Source of the DNA: an uncultured Psychrobacter sp.
GTDB taxonomy: Bacteria > Pseudomonadota > Gammaproteobacteria > Pseudomonadales > Moraxellaceae
Length of the DNA stretch: 64,000 bases
NCBI RefSeq assembly: GCF_947495825.1
Contig: NZ_CANMAH010000006.1
Span: 141,452 to 205,451, forward strand
Direction: 5' to 3'
Shown here: piece by piece, positions 8,677 through 17,442 of the stretch
How the letters are laid out: each line of letters opens with the position of its first letter
How positions within the stretch are numbered: the stretch's first letter is position 1
The notes under the pieces: model-generated
Database searches by the model: none
Seen by the model: only the letters and a program-made list of their open reading frames with translations
Told to the model about the DNA's origin: nothing
Program-made: the position numbers and the translations under genes

Positions 8677-8711
8677 CAATATAGCGGGAAAATTTTGAAA
8701 ATACTATATTG
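8677..8711. promoter_or_regulatory. inverted repeat upstream of nrdA, possible NrdR-type operator
   Basis: CAATATAG (8677-8684) and CTATATTG (8704-8711) are exact reverse complements, centred 27 bp apart. NrdR boxes upstream of nrd genes are AT-rich palindromes with ATAT cores that occur in pairs about three helical turns apart, and this resembles such a pair. The half-sites do not match the 16-bp consensus closely, so this is tentative. Confidence 0.35.
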
Positions 8712-8733
8712 ATTTTAGGATAAAACTATGTTG

Positions 8734-8747
8734 CTACAACGTTGTAG
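8734..8747. promoter_or_regulatory. perfect 14-bp palindrome CTACAACGTTGTAG
   Basis: CTACAAC is followed directly by GTTGTAG, 237 bp upstream of the nrdA start and about 250 bp downstream of nothing transcribed on the minus strand. It has the form of a dimeric repressor site. The cognate regulator is unknown. Confidence 0.35.
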
Positions 8748-8997
8748 ACGGTCCAAATTTTGGCAAAGGACGATGGGATAAGGGTTAGGCGCAAATGAGG
8801 TCGATCATAAATTTTTTGTAAAAATAGTGCGGCCATTTGCTTTTTATTTTCTCAGCGATTGTCGCCTGATAACCATCATCGTGGCGGCAATAATGCGGGC
8901 GCAGATTGTACATCAAACCACAAAAAATCGCCACCCATATGTTATTACTAGTGAGTGACGATCTGGACTAAAAAGGTGCTAAACCTGCCTGAACGAT

Positions 8998-9399
8998 TTA
9001 TAAAACCATGCGAACCGTTTTGGCATTATCAAGAGACGCATAAAGCTTGTTTACTTGATCGGCCTCTGTCAGATATAAATTAACGCGGGCTGAATGAAAG
9101 CGACCTGTTCTAGAAGGTTTTACCTCGATAGAGGCCAAATCAAAATCAGGGAACTGACTGCCCAAGATGAGCTTGATTTCATTAAGCAAGCTCTCGTGCT
9201 CGCCTTCATGACCAATGATGCTGAGTGGGTAGTTCATCGGGAACTCCCAAAGCTCAGGATTTTGAATGTCTGTTTTTTTGCCTTTTAAGACGCCTTTATT
9301 TGGCGTCAAATCAGTGACTTTCACTGATGGCTGATTGCTGGTTGGGTTATTTACATTGTTGTCGACGTTGTCGTTGTTATTTTTTGAATCATCACTCAT
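8998..9399 (-). CDS. YbeD/DUF493 family protein
   Basis: This 133-aa protein belongs to the UPF0250 (YbeD, DUF493) family of small ferredoxin-fold regulatory-type proteins. The family core is residues 50-133: WEFPMNYPLSIIGH, a helix, VKPSRTGRFHSARVNL and the invariant ending RMVL, all collinear with E. coli YbeD. The first 45 residues are an Asn/Asp-rich extension (SKNNNDNVDNNVNN) absent from E. coli. In many Proteobacteria it lies next to lipB, which is not the case here. Its biochemical role is not established. Confidence 0.88.
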   Translation of the reverse strand: MSDDSKNNNDNVDNNVNNPTSNQPSVKVTDLTPNKGVLKGKKTDIQNPELWEFPMNYPLSIIGHEGEHESLLNEIKLILGSQFPDFDLASIEVKPSRTGRFHSARVNLYLTEADQVNKLYASLDNAKTVRMVL

Positions 9400-9564
9400 G
9401 ATATGAGCCTCGCTTTTATAGATAATATTTTTGAATAAATCAGCTGGTTATAGTAGAGATTTTACCTACAGTATCTTTGTCTACTATTTATAATGGCGTG
9501 CGGTAGATTATTCAAGTTACGTTTGCCGCTCGTTTATTGTATGGCGCTTAGATGACGGCAATAT

Positions 9565-10491
9565 TTACGGCAAATAACCATCAATAGGCATAATATCAGT
9601 CGGCAGATTGGTTTCTCCTAGCGCTTCTCGCAGATTGATTTCGATCGTGCGGGACAATGCCGTCAATGGAAGTTGGTTGGCTGCCAAACCAAACGGCTCT
9701 TCTAGCTCTTCACTCAATGCATCTAACCCAAAAAAGGTATAAGCAATCACGGCACAAACCAAGGGCGTTGCCCAACCAAGCGAGGCAACCAAGCCAAAAG
9801 GCAGCATGATGCAATACAAGTAGGTCGTACGATGTACCAGCAGCATATAAGCAAAAGGTAGCGGTGTGTTATGAATGCGCTCGCAGGCTGCCAAGACAAT
9901 CGTCATAGAGGTCAGGCGCTCATCCATGTTTTGGATGACTTGCTCTGAGACCAGTCCTTGACGCCGAATATCGCCGAGATGCTTACCCATGAGGCGCATT
10001 ATATGGTCAGGGACATTTTTTGCTTGATGCATACCATCATGATCTACCGCTGTGACAAAAGGCTTAATATCCGCCCAAGGTGGCGTACCACGCAGCCTGT
10101 GGCGCACCGCATGTGCAAAAGCAATGGTCAGATATACCATGGTGCGCTGAGTCTCACGACCATGCTCGTTGTCATCATCTATAAAGGATAGGACTTGACG
10201 GGTTAAGCTGCGAGCATCATATACCAACTGGCCCCATAGCATCCGTGCTTCCCACCAACGCTGATAGCTGGCGTTATTTCGAAATCCCAAAAACAGCGAT
10301 AATGCGATGCCCAATAAGGTAAAAGTGGCGATACCATAATAAGGAAAAGAGTCAGGAATCCAGTGTTGAATAATGGTAATGGCTGTACTAAGGATGGTAA
10401 CTAATAGCAGCTGCGGATATATTTTTGGAATGATTGAACCGCGCAGCGCAAAAAATATCTTAAACGGGTGGGGTGTTTGCCGGACAATCAT
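9565..10491 (-). CDS. bestrophin-like membrane channel (YneE/UPF0187 family)
   Basis: This 308-aa inner-membrane protein has the bestrophin/RFP-TM pattern: a membrane pair near residues 20-65 and another near 215-250. The conserved LGFRNNASYQRWWEARMLWG block follows the first pair. Bacterial members form pentameric ion channels, some cation-selective. The C-terminal part ELEEPFGLAANQLPLTALSR is also characteristic. It is divergent from the giant NTPase gene, with a palindrome in the shared 207-bp region. Physiological substrate is unknown. Confidence 0.88.
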   Translation of the reverse strand: MIVRQTPHPFKIFFALRGSIIPKIYPQLLLVTILSTAITIIQHWIPDSFPYYGIATFTLLGIALSLFLGFRNNASYQRWWEARMLWGQLVYDARSLTRQVLSFIDDDNEHGRETQRTMVYLTIAFAHAVRHRLRGTPPWADIKPFVTAVDHDGMHQAKNVPDHIMRLMGKHLGDIRRQGLVSEQVIQNMDERLTSMTIVLAACERIHNTPLPFAYMLLVHRTTYLYCIMLPFGLVASLGWATPLVCAVIAYTFFGLDALSEELEEPFGLAANQLPLTALSRTIEINLREALGETNLPTDIMPIDGYLP

Positions 10492-10534
10492 GTCAGCTTC
10501 CTAGCGATGGTATGTATATATTTCTGGCATATTA

Positions 10535-10556
10535 TATAGTGTAAGATTGCACTATA
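10535..10556. promoter_or_regulatory. palindromic operator candidate TATAGTG-N8-CACTATA
   Basis: TATAGTG (10535-10541) and CACTATA (10550-10556) are exact inverted arms around 8 bp. The site lies between the divergent bestrophin and NTPase genes and could control either or both promoters. Confidence 0.4.
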
Positions 10557-10698
10557 GGGTAAAAAACTACTAATTTTTCTCGTTAGTTAATCTATTAAAA
10601 ACTGACATTTTATAAGCTTTTTAAAAGAGTAGATAAAGTGTCTGTATGCTTGTTAAGCTGACGAAGAATATTTGCTTATAAGAAAATTTGGAATTTAT

Positions 10699-13600
10699 AT
10701 GTCGAGTTATATTGAAGTGGATAGACAGTTTTCAGTTGTTTCTAAAGATAAAGATGATTTACAAGATATTGAAAATTACCTTAAATTTAATACTGGACAG
10801 TCTGAGTCATGGAATTCGCTTCTCAACGAGCTTCGTTGTATAGTACTCGCTGAAGCAGGTGCAGGAAAAACGCTTGAGTTCAAGGAAAGAGCTTCTTTGA
10901 TGAATCGTAAAGGGGAGTATGCATTTTTTATTAGAATTGAAGATATTGATCGTCATTTTTATGACAGCTTTGAAGTTGGCGATGAGGAGGCGTTCGATAG
11001 TTGGTTAGATTCAAGTAAAGAAGCATGGTTTTTTCTGGACTCTGTAGACGAAGCTTTGCTTGCCAGTCCAAGGGCATTTGAAAAATCAATACGGTGTTTT
11101 GCTAGAACGATTAAGAGAGGTCAGCTTAGAGCACACATATATATTTCTAGTCGACCTTATAGCTGGAGAGCAAAGACTGATCAAGAATTAATGGATGAAG
11201 TTTTACCGCTAAAAGATAGTGATCATCAAAAAAGCGCTACCAGTAATGAGCAAAAATCTAATGATACGTTTAAAGTTTATAGCTTGCTTCCTCTAGATAA
11301 AGAAAGAATCACTACATACTGTCAAAAAAGAGGGGTTGAAGATACTCATCAATTGTTGGATGAGATTGAAAGACTTGATCTTTGGAGCTTGGCCGAAAGA
11401 CCGTTTGACTTAGATACCATAATCGATAAGTGGAAAGATGATAAGTCACTCGATGGACGCTTAGAACTTATACAACATAATATTGATCTACGGCTTAATG
11501 AGAGTCATAGCGCTGGCTATCGCCTTGCATTAAATACAGATTTTGCGCGCAGCGGGGCACAGCGCTTGGCGGCAGCTTTACTATTGACAAGAAATGCAGA
11601 AATTAATGTGCCTGACTCGAAGCATTATAAACAGGGCATTGATGCAGAAACCATACTATACGACTGGGATAGAGGTGATATAAAAAAACTATTAGAAAGT
11701 GGGTTGTTTAACGATATCCTATATGGCGCAGTACGATTCAGACATAGAGATATACGCGAGCTATTAGCGGCAGAGTTTTTTAGTTCGCTACTAAAAGGTA
11801 ACTATAACCGTTTACAAATTGAGTCCTACTTTTTCAGAGAACCTTTTGATGTAAATATTATTACCCCTTTGCTTCGTCCAGTACTGTCTTGGCTGATTCT
11901 ATTTGATGACAATATTTACGCTAAGGCTTTGAGTATAACACCAGAAATCCTCATTGAAGGTGGTGACCCGTCTAAGCTAGCTATGCATTTAAGAAAGCAA
12001 GCAATCTTAAAGCTTATCGACAGTATAGATAAAGATCGCTACAAAGCATACATAGGAAGCAATACAGCAATTGCCAATCTTGCCCAGCCTGATTTAGAAA
12101 GTGATGTGCTCGAACTTATCAACCATTATAAAGGTAACGACAATATCATTCTATTTCTCAGCCGATTGGTGCTTCAAGGAGCACTGTCGAAATGCGTTAA
12201 TACATTGATATCTGTTGTTATTGACGAGGATAGACAGAAGTATACGAGAAGAGTAGCTGCCAGTGCAGTTATGTCAGTTGGAACTCAAGAGCAAAAAAAT
12301 ACTGTATGGCAAGGTATTAATAATTCTAATAAGAAGATCCCAAGATGGCTATTAGCAGACTTAGTCCTGTATGCTGAATCAACGATTTCAAATGTTGATT
12401 TGATTATCCATAGTGTTGTTAATTTATCCGAACCAAACGAATTTACGCCAACAGCCTTGTCTGGAGCAGTGTCTGGATTTATTGAGCGTACAAATAATGA
12501 TGTTACTGTTCATCTATTGAATAAGCTCCACAGCCATCTAAGCATACAGGTGTTGAATGAAACAGAAAGGGACGAGGTATCAAAACAAGATAAGTGGCTG
12601 ATGAGTATAGCGCTAAAATGTATAGAAAGATTGATTTTAGCAAAAAATAAATATGCTCTATCAAATACATCCCTGTCAGTATTGGCTCGTGCAGCTGAGT
12701 TAAGATTCTATCGAGAAGTGCGTTTTGATGCTTGTGAAACGAATTTGCAACATATATTACCTCAATGGACTGAGTTGAACGATGCCCTGTACTGGTACAG
12801 TATAGAAGATGAAAGAACAAGAATGAGTAGTGCTGATCAATCTCGACCTTTGAATTCTGACTTCCTTCTATTTTATAGAGATAATTACTGGAGGTTTGAA
12901 ACGTCTGATTTTTCAAGAGTGCTTGCGTACGTCGGGTCACGAACGCTAGATGATGATAAGCTAGTCGCACTTGGTAATGCGTATCGAATATATCATCAGA
13001 GCGATTGTCCCACTGAAATGTTGGACGATTTGCGCAAAACTGTATCAGGAAGTGATGTACTTGAGGATAAGTTAGAAAGATTATTGAATCCTGAAATCAG
13101 TGAAGCAATGAAAAAGTATGAAGAAGAATCAAAAATAAGGTGTGAGCAAGCAGACAAAAGAAAAGAAGAGTGGGAAAAAAGTAAGAAAAAATGGATAACG
13201 CATTTACGCAATAATCCATCCGAAGTTATTACACCTTCAGTAGAGGAAAGTGAAATCACTAATAATCATGTATGGCTATTAGATGAGATAAGAAAAAATA
13301 GCGTAGATGCCAGTTGTCTATATTGTACCAACTGGAAAAGCCTGATTCCTGAATTTGGTAATGAGGTTGCTTTAGCATACAAAGACTTTTGTATGAATTA
13401 TTGGCGGTGTTATAAGCCTCGGTTAAAATCAGAACAAGACGTTGATAATTCAATTTCTAACGCTTTATTAATTGCTTTGTCTGGTCTGGAAATTGAATCC
13501 AATGAAGTCAGTGACTTCCCTAACTATTTAGATACTAATGACCTGAATACAGCATTGCGTTATATTACTTGGGATATTCATGGTTTTCCCAGTTGGTTTG

Positions 13601-14973
13601 AAAGAATGCATAGAGCATTTCCAAAAGCCACAGAAGATGCTATGTGGAAAGAGCTAGTTTGGGAGCTAGAAACCTGTAGTTCTGAAGGTTCTTTGAGTCA
13701 TATTTTGCAAGACTTGATTCAACATGCTCCTTGGCTTCATGAATTTATGGCGGGCAGAGTATTAGACTATTTGATGGGTCGTACCAGTCCACTTACTATT
13801 CGTAAAGAATACTGTGTGAAGATATTGATTGAGGCTGGTGTTGAATCTGGAAAGCTGGCCACACTAGCTGATAAATATATAGCACTTAATGCTGATGACT
13901 ATAAAGAAGTGGCTTGGTGGTATGCACTATTGGTTGATAATGATGCAGATAATGGTCTTCCAAAGCTTGAGCACTGGCTATCTGGTTTGAATAATACAGA
14001 TGCTCAGCAACAAGCTGCAGCTATATTTATTACAGGCTTATTAGGCGGAACTTATACCCAGAAAAAAGTATATAACGCAGGAAAATTTAAGATAGCCCCT
14101 CATTTAAAGACCCTTTATGTGCTGATGCATAAATATATTAAGCTAAGCGATGATATACAGAGAGCTGGAGAAGGTGTTTATTCTCCTACCATTCGTGATG
14201 ATGCTCAAGATGCTAGAGATAGATTATTAAGTTATTTGGTAGAGACACCAAGCAAAGAGAACTATTATGTTCTTAAGCAAATTTCTAAAGAGCATCAAGA
14301 AAGCTCACATAAATTGTTGCTGCAAAAACGCGCTTACGAAATGGCGGAAAGATATGGAGACATAACGCCATGGTCTGCCCAACAATTTAAGGACTTTTAT
14401 AAATCTAAAATGTTGTCCCCTCAAACACATAGACAGCTTTTTGAGTTGGCAGTACAACAGTTAAAGGCGCTCAAAAATTGGGTCGAAAATGGCAATGACA
14501 GTCCATGGTTAACTTGGCAAAAAGCAGAAGAAGAAAATGAGGTTAGAACCCTTGTAGCGGGTTATCTAAATCAGCACAGAGGCGGTCACTATACCATTGC
14601 TGAAGAACCTGAACTGGCTAATGAGCAACGAATGGATATTTGGCTTGCTAATCCAAAAATTCAATCGCCTGTACCTATTGAATTGAAACTGCTTGATAAA
14701 AGCTGGAGTGGCTCAAAATTGTGTGAGCGATTGAGAAATCAGTTAGGCGGTGATTATCTGAGAGAAGAAACGTCGGGGTGTGGTATCTTTCTTCTAGTCT
14801 CCCTGAATCAAACAAAGCGTTGGATAATTGACGGTAAAACAGTCAGTATTGATGACTTGGCATCAGCTTTGAAGCAGTATTGGCAAACTATCTCTGATCA
14901 ATATACGGGTATCGAGGAAATAGAAGTTATCGTCATTGATTTAAAAAAACGAGCACTAGTTTCTGATGCATAA
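10699..14973 (+). CDS. giant P-loop NTPase with C-terminal PD-(D/E)XK-like nuclease domain, candidate defence protein
   Basis: This orphan protein has 1424 aa from the ATG at 10699. An in-frame TTG at 10672 would add nine residues. Numbering below is from that TTG. The Walker A motif is AEAGAGKT (60-67) and Walker B is FFLDSVDEA (120-128), followed by ISSRPYSW and a helical lid. This is the layout of a NACHT/STAND-type switch ATPase. Residues 300-1250 are mostly helical, repeat-like sequence including a charged helix (EEESKIRCEQADKRKEEWEK). Near the end, RMDIWLANP (D1322) and VPIELK (E1337 and K1339) form the D...E-x-K signature of restriction-type nucleases, followed by a helix with Arg and Gln (RLRNQLGGDYL). 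A sensor region between an NTPase and a nuclease is the design of Avs-like antiphage proteins, but I do not recognise the family. It is flanked by ordinary genes and lacks partners. Confidence 0.85.
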   Translation: MSSYIEVDRQFSVVSKDKDDLQDIENYLKFNTGQSESWNSLLNELRCIVLAEAGAGKTLEFKERASLMNRKGEYAFFIRIEDIDRHFYDSFEVGDEEAFDSWLDSSKEAWFFLDSVDEALLASPRAFEKSIRCFARTIKRGQLRAHIYISSRPYSWRAKTDQELMDEVLPLKDSDHQKSATSNEQKSNDTFKVYSLLPLDKERITTYCQKRGVEDTHQLLDEIERLDLWSLAERPFDLDTIIDKWKDDKSLDGRLELIQHNIDLRLNESHSAGYRLALNTDFARSGAQRLAAALLLTRNAEINVPDSKHYKQGIDAETILYDWDRGDIKKLLESGLFNDILYGAVRFRHRDIRELLAAEFFSSLLKGNYNRLQIESYFFREPFDVNIITPLLRPVLSWLILFDDNIYAKALSITPEILIEGGDPSKLAMHLRKQAILKLIDSIDKDRYKAYIGSNTAIANLAQPDLESDVLELINHYKGNDNIILFLSRLVLQGALSKCVNTLISVVIDEDRQKYTRRVAASAVMSVGTQEQKNTVWQGINNSNKKIPRWLLADLVLYAESTISNVDLIIHSVVNLSEPNEFTPTALSGAVSGFIERTNNDVTVHLLNKLHSHLSIQVLNETERDEVSKQDKWLMSIALKCIERLILAKNKYALSNTSLSVLARAAELRFYREVRFDACETNLQHILPQWTELNDALYWYSIEDERTRMSSADQSRPLNSDFLLFYRDNYWRFETSDFSRVLAYVGSRTLDDDKLVALGNAYRIYHQSDCPTEMLDDLRKTVSGSDVLEDKLERLLNPEISEAMKKYEEESKIRCEQADKRKEEWEKSKKKWITHLRNNPSEVITPSVEESEITNNHVWLLDEIRKNSVDASCLYCTNWKSLIPEFGNEVALAYKDFCMNYWRCYKPRLKSEQDVDNSISNALLIALSGLEIESNEVSDFPNYLDTNDLNTALRYITWDIHGFPSWFERMHRAFPKATEDAMWKELVWELETCSSEGSLSHILQDLIQHAPWLHEFMAGRVLDYLMGRTSPLTIRKEYCVKILIEAGVESGKLATLADKYIALNADDYKEVAWWYALLVDNDADNGLPKLEHWLSGLNNTDAQQQAAAIFITGLLGGTYTQKKVYNAGKFKIAPHLKTLYVLMHKYIKLSDDIQRAGEGVYSPTIRDDAQDARDRLLSYLVETPSKENYYVLKQISKEHQESSHKLLLQKRAYEMAERYGDITPWSAQQFKDFYKSKMLSPQTHRQLFELAVQQLKALKNWVENGNDSPWLTWQKAEEENEVRTLVAGYLNQHRGGHYTIAEEPELANEQRMDIWLANPKIQSPVPIELKLLDKSWSGSKLCERLRNQLGGDYLREETSGCGIFLLVSLNQTKRWIIDGKTVSIDDLASALKQYWQTISDQYTGIEEIEVIVIDLKKRALVSDA

Positions 14974-15045
14974 GCTGTTAGATATCAAACCGTGATCTTT
15001 ACGCACTTTAAGACCCGCAATACTTAACTAGAGCCTTTAAAGTAT

Positions 15046-15075
15046 AAAAAAGCCGAGATAAACTCGGCTTTTTTT
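15046..15075. terminator. bidirectional rho-independent terminator
   Basis: AAAAAAGCCGAG (15046-15057) pairs with CTCGGCTTTTTT (15063-15074) around a 5-nt loop. It lies between the convergent NTPase and rpoD genes. Confidence 0.9.
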
Positions 15076-15093
15076 ATTTAGCTTCATTGAATA

Positions 15094-16989
15094 TTAGTCA
15101 TTTTCAAGGAAAGAACGTAAATGCTCAGAACGTGAGGGATGACGCAGTTTACGCAACGCTTTTGCCTCAATCTGACGGATACGCTCACGCGTAACATCGA
15201 ACTGCTTACCAACTTCTTCTAGAGTATGGTCTGTCGGCATATCGATACCAAAACGCATTTTTAGCACACGCGCTTCACGCTCGGTTAAGTTACCAAGTAC
15301 ATCACGAGTGGCTTCTTGCAGGCCAGCGGCCGTTGCATCGTCGACTGGGCTTGAGATAGTACCATCTTCGATAAAGTCACCTAGGTGTGAATCTTCATCA
15401 TCACCGATAGGCGTCTCCATAGAGATCGGTTCTTTGGCAATCTTAAGCACCTTACGGACTTTGACTTCGTCCATCTCTAAACGCTCGCCTAATTCCTCAG
15501 GCGTTGGCTCGCGGCCCATTTCTTGTAGTAGCTGACGTGAGACACGGTTTATTTTGTTAATGGTCTCAATCATATGCACAGGGATACGAATAGTACGTGC
15601 TTGGTCAGCGATAGAGCGGGTAATCGCCTGACGAATCCACCACGTGGCATAGGTCGAGAACTTATAACCACGGCGATACTCAAACTTATCTACCGCTTTC
15701 ATCAGACCGATGTTACCTTCTTGAATCAGATCCAAGAACTGCAGACCGCGGTTGGTGTATTTCTTCGCGATAGAAATAACTAGACGTAAGTTGGCCTCGA
15801 CCATCTCTTTTTTGGCTCGGCGTGCTTTGGCTTCACCAATCGCCATACCGCGTGCCACATCTTTCATGTCGTTGATTTCCATGTCGAGCTTTTGCTCATA
15901 ATCACGGATTCTACGTTGTAGTAAAATAACATCATCAGTGACTTTTTCTAGCGTGCCCGCAAATGCAGGCTTACCTTTTAAACGTTCAGTGAGCCAATCG
16001 ACATTGGTTTCGTTACTTGGAAAAGTCTTACGGAATTCAGAACGCGGCATACGACCACGGCGAATCACCAAACGCATAATCTGACGCTCTTGCTTACGTA
16101 CGTCATCATACACATCATGCATGATAGCCATGACTTGATCTGACAGACGGTTGTTAAGCTTTAACATCATAAAGCGGCTGGCAAGCTGTTCATAAGCCTC
16201 GTCAGCTTGTGCGCTACCACGACCATAATCAAGCAAGGCTTGTTTGGCTTTAAGAAATAAATGTTCAATCTCTTCTAACCGCAAGCGTACTTCTTCTGGA
16301 TCGATACCACCAGTCTCTTCTTCAGTATCATCGCTGTCGTCAACATCTATATCATCGTCGTCATCATCATCGTCATCTTTTTCAGCCTCAGCTTTTGAAT
16401 TGGCTTTAGCCTTCATGACTAGGATTTGTTCTTTTTCTTCTTTAACTGCTGCGATGTCTTCATCTGTCTCAGGATCCAAAAAACCAGTAATAACGTCAGA
16501 GAGTTTCTTTTCACCATCTTGGACTTTTTGGTATTCATCAAGAACAAATTGTACAGTACCTGGCCAGTAAGCCATCGCATGCTGCACATCACGAATACCT
16601 TCTTCGATACGCTTGGCAATAGCAATCTCGCCTTCACGAGTTAGCAAATCAACTGTACCCATCTCGCGCATATACATACGAACAGGGTCAGTGGTGCGAC
16701 CAGGCTCAGTTTCGACAGAAGCCAATACGGCTGCCGCTTCATCAGCTGCCATATCGTCATCGCTTGAATCATCGTTCATCAAGATATCATCAGCATCAGG
16801 CGCGGCCTCAAAGATTTTGATACCGACGTCAGTGAGCATTTGGACAATGTCTTCAATCTGGTCGCTTTCTGTTATAGAGTCAGGCAACTGGTCGTTCACC
16901 TCAGCATAGGTAAGATACCCTTGCTCTTTGCCCATTTGGATTAAGGTGGCCAGTTGAGATGTGGAATTGGAAACTGACTTATCGCTCAT
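15094..16989 (-). CDS. rpoD: primary sigma factor sigma-70
   Basis: This is the housekeeping RNA polymerase sigma subunit (631 aa). Region 1.1 starts at about residue 8. Region 1.2 includes [22 protein letters not shown] (100-120). Regions 2.1-2.4 contain [20 protein letters not shown] and [17 protein letters not shown]. Region 3 includes [20 protein letters not shown]. Region 4.2 is the helix-turn-helix [20 protein letters not shown]. The non-conserved region between 1.2 and 2 has nine consecutive aspartates at 205-213 within a longer acidic tract. In E. coli rpoD and dnaG share an operon. Here dnaG lies upstream on the same strand, but a gap of about 450 bp separates them, so rpoD may have its own promoter. 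Confidence 0.98.
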   Translation of the reverse strand: MSDKSVSNSTSQLATLIQMGKEQGYLTYAEVNDQLPDSITESDQIEDIVQMLTDVGIKIFEAAPDADDILMNDDSSDDDMAADEAAAVLASVETEPGRTTDPVRMYMREMGTVDLLTREGEIAIAKRIEEGIRDVQHAMAYWPGTVQFVLDEYQKVQDGEKKLSDVITGFLDPETDEDIAAVKEEKEQILVMKAKANSKAEAEKDDDDDDDDDIDVDDSDDTEEETGGIDPEEVRLRLEEIEHLFLKAKQALLDYGRGSAQADEAYEQLASRFMMLKLNNRLSDQVMAIMHDVYDDVRKQERQIMRLVIRRGRMPRSEFRKTFPSNETNVDWLTERLKGKPAFAGTLEKVTDDVILLQRRIRDYEQKLDMEINDMKDVARGMAIGEAKARRAKKEMVEANLRLVISIAKKYTNRGLQFLDLIQEGNIGLMKAVDKFEYRRGYKFSTYATWWIRQAITRSIADQARTIRIPVHMIETINKINRVSRQLLQEMGREPTPEELGERLEMDEVKVRKVLKIAKEPISMETPIGDDEDSHLGDFIEDGTISSPVDDATAAGLQEATRDVLGNLTEREARVLKMRFGIDMPTDHTLEEVGKQFDVTRERIRQIEAKALRKLRHPSRSEHLRSFLEND

Positions 16990-17442
16990 AAATACTCACT
17001 TGCTTGCGTCGGGCATTTTCGTAACATAACAGACTATCGCTTGTGCGGTGCGCTGATCTAATCGGTAGATTGATCACATAAAAAGCGTAGAAATTGTCAA
17101 TAATAACGAAAATGAGTTGATATGAATAAAGGCTCAAAAAACTACAATATAACGGCTAAATAAAAACTTGCTAAAAACACTACTCAAAAATAAAGCAATA
17201 TAACTGTATTTGAAAACCACTGTATTCAAAAATAATGGTACTTAAAATAACAGTCAATATCGACAGCGGCATAGTTTAACACAGACCATCGCTATCAAGC
17301 ACAAGACAGCCAATCAGTTGCTGTTTATATCATAGTCAATATGTGCTTGCCATAATCATAGATGATGGGGTCAATAGCCAATGTTTTAAAGGGTCAATAT
17401 TTTATCTGTTATTGAATAACCCAAAGTGGTCTTCAATTGGGA
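16990..17442. other. intergenic region between dnaG and rpoD
   Basis: This 453-bp gap is AT-rich, with no open frame of substance and no tRNA-like structure. It follows the dnaG stop and precedes rpoD on the same strand, so an rpoD promoter is expected. I could not point to a clear hexamer pair. A plus-strand frame at 17343-17537 runs into dnaG and is a shadow. Confidence 0.4.

Larger units (their letters stand above)
8498..8997. promoter_or_regulatory. nrdA upstream region with several palindromes
   Basis: This 500-bp gap contains no credible gene. It must hold the nrdA promoter. It has an AGTGAT/ATCACT pair (8621-8639), an inverted CAATATAG/CTATATTG pair (8677-8711) and a perfect 14-bp palindrome (8734-8747). 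Much of 8750-8990 shows nothing I can interpret. Confidence 0.5.

Noticed and set aside
10672..10698. TTG start for the NTPase
   Set aside because: The ATG nine codons later is the more normal start. The TTG has no better ribosome binding site. I keep it as an alternative.
12503..13453. Minus-strand open frames inside the giant NTPase gene
   Set aside because: They are complementary-strand shadows of a 1424-codon gene and show no family motifs.
16244..16909. Open frames opposite rpoD (Ser-rich translations)
   Set aside because: They are antisense readings of the Asp-rich tract and other conserved rpoD codons.
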